NCBI RefSeq assembly: GCF_024733555.1
Contig: NZ_JANIOF010000005.1
Coordinates: 186,001-250,000, forward strand
Reading direction: 5' to 3'
Source: Paenibacillus sp. SC116
GTDB lineage: Bacteria; Bacillota; Bacilli; Paenibacillales; Paenibacillaceae
DNA length: 64,000 nucleotides
Shown here: positions 59,810-64,000 of the stretch, one piece after another
How the letters are laid out: each line of letters opens with the position of its first letter
Position numbering within the stretch: position 1 is the stretch's first letter
Notes under the pieces: model-generated
Database searches by the model: none
Told to the model about the DNA's origin: nothing
What the model saw: only the letters and a program-made list of their open reading frames with translations
Translations under genes and position numbers: made by a program

Positions 59810-61504
59810 TTACAATACCGTATCGTCAATTCCATTCAGATAGCTTTCAATGTTACCAATTACAGACTCTACACAGCCATCTTCAAATGGAGACAACAGT
59901 CCTGCCATCTTCACCAAGCCCGTAAAGGACTTGCTTCCACCTGCTTTACATAGGCTTAAGTAGTCAGCCCAAGCTGTCTTCCAATCTTCATTCGCACGCT
60001 TCCAGAATTGGAATGCACAAATTTGAGCCAATGTATAATCAATATAATAGAATGGAGCCGTGAAAATATGACTCTGTCTATGCCAGAAGCCACCACTTTC
60101 TAAGTAATCATTACCTGCATAGTTTCGATGCGGCAAGTACTTTTTCTCCAGATCGCGCCATGCTTGCTTACGCTCCGCAGGTGTTGCTTCCGGGTTGCTG
60201 TATACATAATGTTGATATTCATCAACCGCTACACCATAAGGTATGAAGCTCAATGAGGATGCAAGATGATTGAACTTATACTTGTCCGCATCTTCCTCAA
60301 AGAATTTATCCATCCAAGGCCATGCAAAGAACTCCATACTCATGGAATGGATCTCAGCTGATTCCATTGTTGGCCATAAGTATTCAGGCACTTCAAAATG
60401 ACGGCTTTCATACACTTGGAAGGCGTGGCCCACCTCATGCGTAAGGACATCGATATCATCCGCTGTGCCATTAAAGTTGGAGAAAATAAAAGGAGACTTG
60501 TAATCGTTAAAATACGTACAATAGCCACCGCTTTGCTTGCCTTTTTTGCTCACTAGATCCATGAGGTCGTGCTCTTGCATAAATGTGAAAAATTCATGCG
60601 TTTCAGGTGAAAGCTCCTCATACATCTTCGCGCCATTGTTCACGATCCAGTCTGGATTGCCTTTCGGCGTTGCATTACCAGACTTAAAGGTAAAGTTTTC
60701 ATCATAGTAGTTCAGCTGTTCTACGCCAATCCGGTTGCGCTGACGCTCCTTAAGCTTCGACGCCACTGGAACGATCCCATCTACAACCTGCTTCCTAAAT
60801 TTCGCAACCATGTCCGCATTGTAGTCAGTACGGGTCATACGCGCATATCCTAGCTCGACGAAATTCTCAAAGCCAAGCTTCTTCGCTATTTTCGTACGTA
60901 CTTTGACTAGATCATCGTATATGCGATCCAGCGATTCTTCATTATCAGCCATGAATTGGTATCTTGCTTCAAAAGCACGCTTTCTAAGTTCACGATCTGT
61001 GGACATCTCAAAAGGAACGAGCTGTGCCAATGTACGCTCTTCACCTTCAAACGTTATTTTTGCTGATGCGATAAGCTGATCGTACTCCGTAGACAGCTTA
61101 TTCTCTAATTGAAGGTCTTCGATAATTTCTGGACTGAACGTCTTCACCGACAACTCGGCTAATTGAAATAGCTGGCTGCCCCACTTTTGTTCCAACTGGG
61201 CGCGGAATTTGGATTGTGCAAGTGCCTTGTAATATTCACTGATGTATTCTTCAAAAATCGGCATAGCTTCATCTACAAAATCTTGCTCTGCCTTATAGAA
61301 TTCATCTGTTGTATCAATCGAATGACGTACAGCTACTAGTTGACCTAATGTTCCAACCTCATTGCGGATTTTGTTAATATCTGCAATTACTTGTTCTTGC
61401 TCTTCAACACTATTTGCGGCATGAAAAGCACTAATCAGCTGTTTAAATTGTTCTCCCACAACTTGCATATCAGGTCGCTCATAGCGAAACTCAGCGAATT
61501 TCAT
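59810..61504 (-). CDS. M3 family oligoendopeptidase (PepF-like)
   Basis: A 564-residue zinc peptidase that cuts short peptides in the cytoplasm. The zinc motif is LTHEVGHAFQVYESRH, with the third ligand Glu in MESAEIHSMSMEFFAWPW. The C-terminal helical region has HIFTAPFYYIDYTLAQICAFQFW, typical of this M3 subgroup. Two ATGs are present at 61510 and 61504; GGGGAGG is eight bases before the second, which is chosen. Single gene with its own terminator. Confidence 0.95.
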   Translation of the reverse strand: MKFAEFRYERPDMQVVGEQFKQLISAFHAANSVEEQEQVIADINKIRNEVGTLGQLVAVRHSIDTTDEFYKAEQDFVDEAMPIFEEYISEYYKALAQSKFRAQLEQKWGSQLFQLAELSVKTFSPEIIEDLQLENKLSTEYDQLIASAKITFEGEERTLAQLVPFEMSTDRELRKRAFEARYQFMADNEESLDRIYDDLVKVRTKIAKKLGFENFVELGYARMTRTDYNADMVAKFRKQVVDGIVPVASKLKERQRNRIGVEQLNYYDENFTFKSGNATPKGNPDWIVNNGAKMYEELSPETHEFFTFMQEHDLMDLVSKKGKQSGGYCTYFNDYKSPFIFSNFNGTADDIDVLTHEVGHAFQVYESRHFEVPEYLWPTMESAEIHSMSMEFFAWPWMDKFFEEDADKYKFNHLASSLSFIPYGVAVDEYQHYVYSNPEATPAERKQAWRDLEKKYLPHRNYAGNDYLESGGFWHRQSHIFTAPFYYIDYTLAQICAFQFWKRANEDWKTAWADYLSLCKAGGSKSFTGLVKMAGLLSPFEDGCVESVIGNIESYLNGIDDTVL

Positions 61505-61621
61505 AGACATAGCCTCCCCTTTTACAATCCTCTCAACTATTATACTAAACGATTGCTATTCTATTCCAATACTAATTTGAATGCAGGTCAAAAATAATCA
61601 TTCTTTTTTCGTGTATATGTA

Positions 61622-61650
61622 TAAAAAAATAGAGCAGACCAGCTGCTCCA
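61622..61650 (-). terminator. Terminator after the VOC remnant
   Basis: On the minus strand GAGCAG - CTGGT - CTGCTC is followed by TATTTTTTTAT. Confidence 0.8.
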
Positions 61651-61685
61651 TTTACTTACATCTACATACTATTATGCCATCACTT

Positions 61686-61958
61686 TTATTGAGCGTTATT
61701 GGTATATTGGATAAGCCCAAAACTTATACCCGTCGGATCAACGAGATATGCGAGAAAGAACTCATCAAACTCCATTTTGTCACGCAGAACTTTCGCACCC
61801 TGTTCAACGGACCGGGAAATGGCCGTATCGATATAATCCACTTCTATGGTTACCCGAGTACCATGAGGATAATCAGCAGGTCCTTCAGCTATGCCCCCAT
61901 CAATACCTGTTCCATCGTTCTCGCCTGTTACGACGGAATGGACATTCGGCATGTCCAT
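61686..61958 (-). pseudogene. Truncated VOC (glyoxalase/bleomycin resistance fold) protein
   Basis: The 90 codons encode the second part of a VOC-family protein (GIDGGIAEGPADYPHGTRVTIEVDYIDTAI, AKVLRDKMEFDEFFLAYLVDPTGISFGLIQ). Whole family members have about 115-130 residues; the first beta-alpha-beta unit with its metal ligand is missing. There is no ribosome binding site before the ATG, and the frame begins six bases after the stop of the GNAT gene. A perfect 10-bp inverted repeat covers the first codons. This looks like a deletion product; translation by coupling to the GNAT gene is possible but would give an incomplete fold. Confidence 0.7.
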
Positions 61959-61960
61959 TC
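61936..61960. repeat. Perfect 10-bp inverted repeat at the GNAT/VOC junction
   Basis: GAATGGACAT - TCGGC - ATGTCCATTC lies four bases from the GNAT stop codon and covers the 5' edge of the VOC remnant. It marks the likely break point. Confidence 0.75.
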
Positions 61961-61963
61961 GTT

Positions 61964-62422
61964 CTATAATATTTTCTCAAAGCAGAGGCTGCCTTCACTA
62001 TCAGCGTATTGGCCAAATCGCTCAATTTCATAGAAGCCGTATTTTTTATAAAAATGAATAGATTCCGGCTGCTGGTCTCCCGTCTCCAAGCGAATCGTTG
62101 TATAATTCTGCTCAATAGCCAAAGATTCCAGCTTCGCAAGCATCATTGCAGCGATCCCCTGCTGACGATACGCCGCATCTACAAAAAACCGCTTCAACTC
62201 CGTCATTCCCTCAGTTAACGGTCGAATGGCTCCGCAGCCAACAGGAGTTTCATCATCATAAGCCAACACAAATTGAACTTCGTCAATATGCGGATCATTG
62301 AAGTCCATACCAAAAATATCTTCAGGTGGATACCGCAGCAGCAAGTCCTCATCCAGTTTAGCAACAGTAGGCTGTACATCTGGGTGATGCGGTGTGACAT
62401 ATTCGAATCGAATCATACTCAT
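61964..62422 (-). CDS. GNAT family N-acetyltransferase
   Basis: A 152-residue acetyltransferase with the acetyl-CoA loop AYRQQGIAAMMLAKLESLA and the end strand ESIHFYKKYGFYEIERF. The substrate is unknown; the sequence resembles small-molecule GNATs common in Bacilli. Its ATG overlaps the stop of the upstream methyltransferase gene by four bases (ATGA), with GGGGA further upstream, so the two are translated together. Confidence 0.88.
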   Translation of the reverse strand: MSMIRFEYVTPHHPDVQPTVAKLDEDLLLRYPPEDIFGMDFNDPHIDEVQFVLAYDDETPVGCGAIRPLTEGMTELKRFFVDAAYRQQGIAAMMLAKLESLAIEQNYTTIRLETGDQQPESIHFYKKYGFYEIERFGQYADSEGSLCFEKIL

Positions 62423-63153
62423 ATGAACTCAGTCCCCTTTTTCCGAGCAACAAACGTCAACCAGTTACTCTTAAATTCAATATTTCGTCCCTCTTTATGC
62501 TCTTGAATACTCTGAGACAGATGACTCTCTAGCTGAATATCCCAATCTTCATACAGCTCCTGCAATATGCCGAAAGCTTCGTCTGTTCGCAGATTGAGCT
62601 CAATTACCCCTGCAAGCGAGGCTCCAGTAGCTTGATCCACTTCCATTATTTCTGTGCTTAGTAAAATACAGTTCATCCCACCTGCTCTGGTACCTTCAAT
62701 CATCCTGCCCACCACAGTACGGAACGCTTCTTCCGAGGACATATGCTCCAAACAAGAGCAAGAAACGATGAAATCAAACGAAACAGGCAAAATCGAATAG
62801 TATTCTACATCTGCCACTACACCCTCAATTTGACCGCCCACGCCGTAAATCTCGGCGTTGTCTAGCAATTTATCTATTGCAGATGGAATAAGATCTACAC
62901 CTACGACGGTGCCTTGTTGCTCTCGGATTCGCTTTGCAATGGGAATGCTGTTTCTTCCAACTCCACAAGCAAGATCCAATACTCGAAACGCGGTACCATG
63001 TTGCGAATTCTCCTCTAACAGCTTTTCTAAGCAATCCAACACAACTTGAACAGGCTTGGACAGCCAAGTGCCAGGCACAAACAACTCGGTTTGTTTATAA
63101 AACTGCTCGTGATACTCGATTTCAGCAGTACGCGCTTGCTTGAATGTATTCAT
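62419..63153 (-). CDS. Class I SAM-dependent methyltransferase
   Basis: A 244-residue methyltransferase. Motif I is RVLDLACGVGRNSIPIAKRI, motif II VVGVDLIPSAI and motif IV FIVSCSCLEHMSSEEAF. The family is broad and no substrate can be named. TTGGAG precedes ATG. It overlaps the GNAT gene by four bases and follows the DUF4269 gene by 23 bases, all on the minus strand. Confidence 0.9.
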   Translation of the reverse strand: MNTFKQARTAEIEYHEQFYKQTELFVPGTWLSKPVQVVLDCLEKLLEENSQHGTAFRVLDLACGVGRNSIPIAKRIREQQGTVVGVDLIPSAIDKLLDNAEIYGVGGQIEGVVADVEYYSILPVSFDFIVSCSCLEHMSSEEAFRTVVGRMIEGTRAGGMNCILLSTEIMEVDQATGASLAGVIELNLRTDEAFGILQELYEDWDIQLESHLSQSIQEHKEGRNIEFKSNWLTFVARKKGTEFI

Positions 63154-63176
63154 GCGATCACTCCAAATTCATATGA

Positions 63177-63767
63177 TCAGTTGGAACTCCGAGACTGCAT
63201 AACGAACTGACTCAACTGTTCCTCGTCCCATTCTTCCAGCTCTAATAGCCTCTTATACGGATCTCCCTCAAGCTGCAGTAGCTTCGCGAATGCCGGCTCC
63301 GTCTTATAACCATTCTCCTTAAGCTCCCTAATCGCACGGTAGCCATCGCTTCCCAACAGCTGCAAAATTCGATGCTCTACGATCATATGACGGTACCCAT
63401 TTTGCCGCTTTGTCGGTATCGGTTGAGCAAAGATCTCAAGCTCCCAATTTTCATATTGGAAATTCACCACCGTATATGGCTGTTCCGAATCAGTATGAAC
63501 GGCGTAGTGATATTGATCCATATTTTGAAACAAAGATGTCGTAAACTGCATGAAAGCTTCCACGTCATAAACTTCACAAATAATATCCAAATCGCTGCTC
63601 GATACATGAATATCAATCGGAATCGTACCGACCAGTATCGGATTAAAGGAGTGAAGCAATTCCATAATGTTCAAGCTGTGCAAGATGGAATAGGCTCGCT
63701 GCTGCGTCCCATTGCCGTATTGTAGATAAGATAAATTTGTAAAGTCGTGCTTATTTAAATCAAACAT
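63177..63767 (-). CDS. DUF4269 protein (nucleotidyltransferase-like)
   Basis: A 196-residue protein of the DUF4269 family. The stretch LVGTIPIDIHVSSSDLDIICEV has the look of a nucleotidyltransferase metal site (G-x-I and paired Asp residues), and VNFQYENWELEIFAQPIPT, then a helical domain with AIRELKENGYKTEPAFAKLL, follow. The family function is not known to me. CTGGAG is eight bases before ATG. Part of the small cluster with a methyltransferase and acetyltransferases. Confidence 0.87.
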   Translation of the reverse strand: MFDLNKHDFTNLSYLQYGNGTQQRAYSILHSLNIMELLHSFNPILVGTIPIDIHVSSSDLDIICEVYDVEAFMQFTTSLFQNMDQYHYAVHTDSEQPYTVVNFQYENWELEIFAQPIPTKRQNGYRHMIVEHRILQLLGSDGYRAIRELKENGYKTEPAFAKLLQLEGDPYKRLLELEEWDEEQLSQFVMQSRSSN

Positions 63768-63800
63768 GCAGTTCTCCAGTTCTATCCATAGACTTATTGC

Positions 63801-64000
63801 TCAATTAGAACGCTCCAAATATTGCTCTAGCCTCTGCTTCACATCCGGCCATTCCTTATTTAAAATGCTATAAATGTAAGCATTCCGAATATAACCATCC
63901 GGTAGAACACGATCTTGACGCAGTATTCCCTCTCGTATCGCACCAATTCGTGTAATAGCTTGATTGGAGCGCTCATTCCTCGTATCTGCTTTTAGCTGAA
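63801..64000 (-). CDS. GNAT family N-acetyltransferase, C-terminal part (RimJ-like)
   Basis: The last 66 codons of a gene that runs off the window. The product has LKADTRNERSNQAITRIGAI and REGILRQDRVLPDGYIRNAY, followed by YSILNKEWPDVKQRLEQYL, which match the end of RimJ/RimL-type acetyltransferases. The stop is TGA at 63801-63803. The N-terminus and start cannot be seen. Confidence 0.85.
   Translation of the reverse strand, partial: QLKADTRNERSNQAITRIGAIREGILRQDRVLPDGYIRNAYIYSILNKEWPDVKQRLEQYLERSN

Noticed and set aside
1-64000. CRISPR arrays, tRNA, rRNA, transposases, prophage genes
   Set aside because: None found: no regularly spaced long repeats, no cloverleaf-like tRNA signatures, no transposase or phage structural motifs.

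Overview
This 64 kb window is the chromosome of an endospore-forming, naturally competent Firmicute, most probably a Paenibacillus (P. alvei-like) or close relative. The reasons are spore-specific genes (gpr, spoIIP, spoVAC-AD-AEb, an uninterrupted sigK), the comE locus, a moderate-GC base composition, strong AGGAGG ribosome binding sites, many GTG/TTG starts, and a gene order that follows the Bacillus yqe-comE-holA-rpsT-gpr-spoIIP-yqxA-lepA-hemW-hrcA-dnaK block with additions. No rRNA, tRNA, CRISPR array, prophage or insertion sequence was seen.

Layout. 1-3.2 kb: the 3' end of a BCCT betaine transporter, then a YdjC/ChbG deacetylase plus GPH-type sugar symporter operon. 3.2-9.9 kb (minus strand): the heat-shock operon hrcA - archaeal-type chaperonin - grpE - dnaK - dnaJ behind a perfect CIRCE operator. 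9.9-16.4 kb: an ArgA-like acetyltransferase, hemW, a small beta/gamma-crystallin-like protein, lepA, yqxA and spoIIP. 16.7-20.6 kb: an insertion between spoIIP and gpr carrying a two-component system and a divergent M23 lipoprotein, separated by 11-bp-spaced TTAACA-type repeats. 20.7-31.7 kb: gpr, rpsT, holA, a possible structured RNA, a small membrane protein with a YbjQ protein, an ECF sigma/anti-sigma pair, comEC-comEB-comEA and divergent comER. 31.7-41.5 kb: leuS under a leucine T-box, then yqeG-yqeH-aroE-yhbY-nadD-yqeK-rsfS-cvfB-yqeM. 41.5-46.1 kb: a moxR-DUF58-transglutaminase operon. 46.4-50.8 kb: spoVAC-AD-AEb, an unlisted 45-residue membrane protein, a CBM9-like protein, a gene remnant and sigK. 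51-64 kb: accessory genes, namely a GH19 chitinase, a lactonase, an MHYT-PAS-GGDEF-EAL protein, an MBL-fold hydrolase, a serine hydrolase with TPRs plus a cupin, an M3 oligoendopeptidase, and a small cluster of acetyltransferases, a methyltransferase, a DUF4269 protein and a broken VOC gene.

How the genes work together. The CIRCE/HrcA unit controls folding and adds an archaeal-type chaperonin to the DnaK team. The yqe operon joins ribosome assembly (YqeH, YhbY, RsfS) with NAD synthesis (NadD), shikimate synthesis (AroE) and an RNA-binding CvfB protein. The com genes import DNA. The spore genes serve protein protection and turnover, engulfment, dipicolinate transport and mother-cell transcription. 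Many starts given here differ from the longest reading frame because a ribosome binding site, and in several cases a promoter, lies inside the longer frame (grpE, the chaperonin, lepA, the ECF sigma gene, holA, yqeG, comER, spoVAC, rpsT).

The most notable item is the archaeal-type chaperonin with an intact ATPase core, a probable built-in lid and a strikingly GC-rich 3' part, embedded in the dnaK operon.
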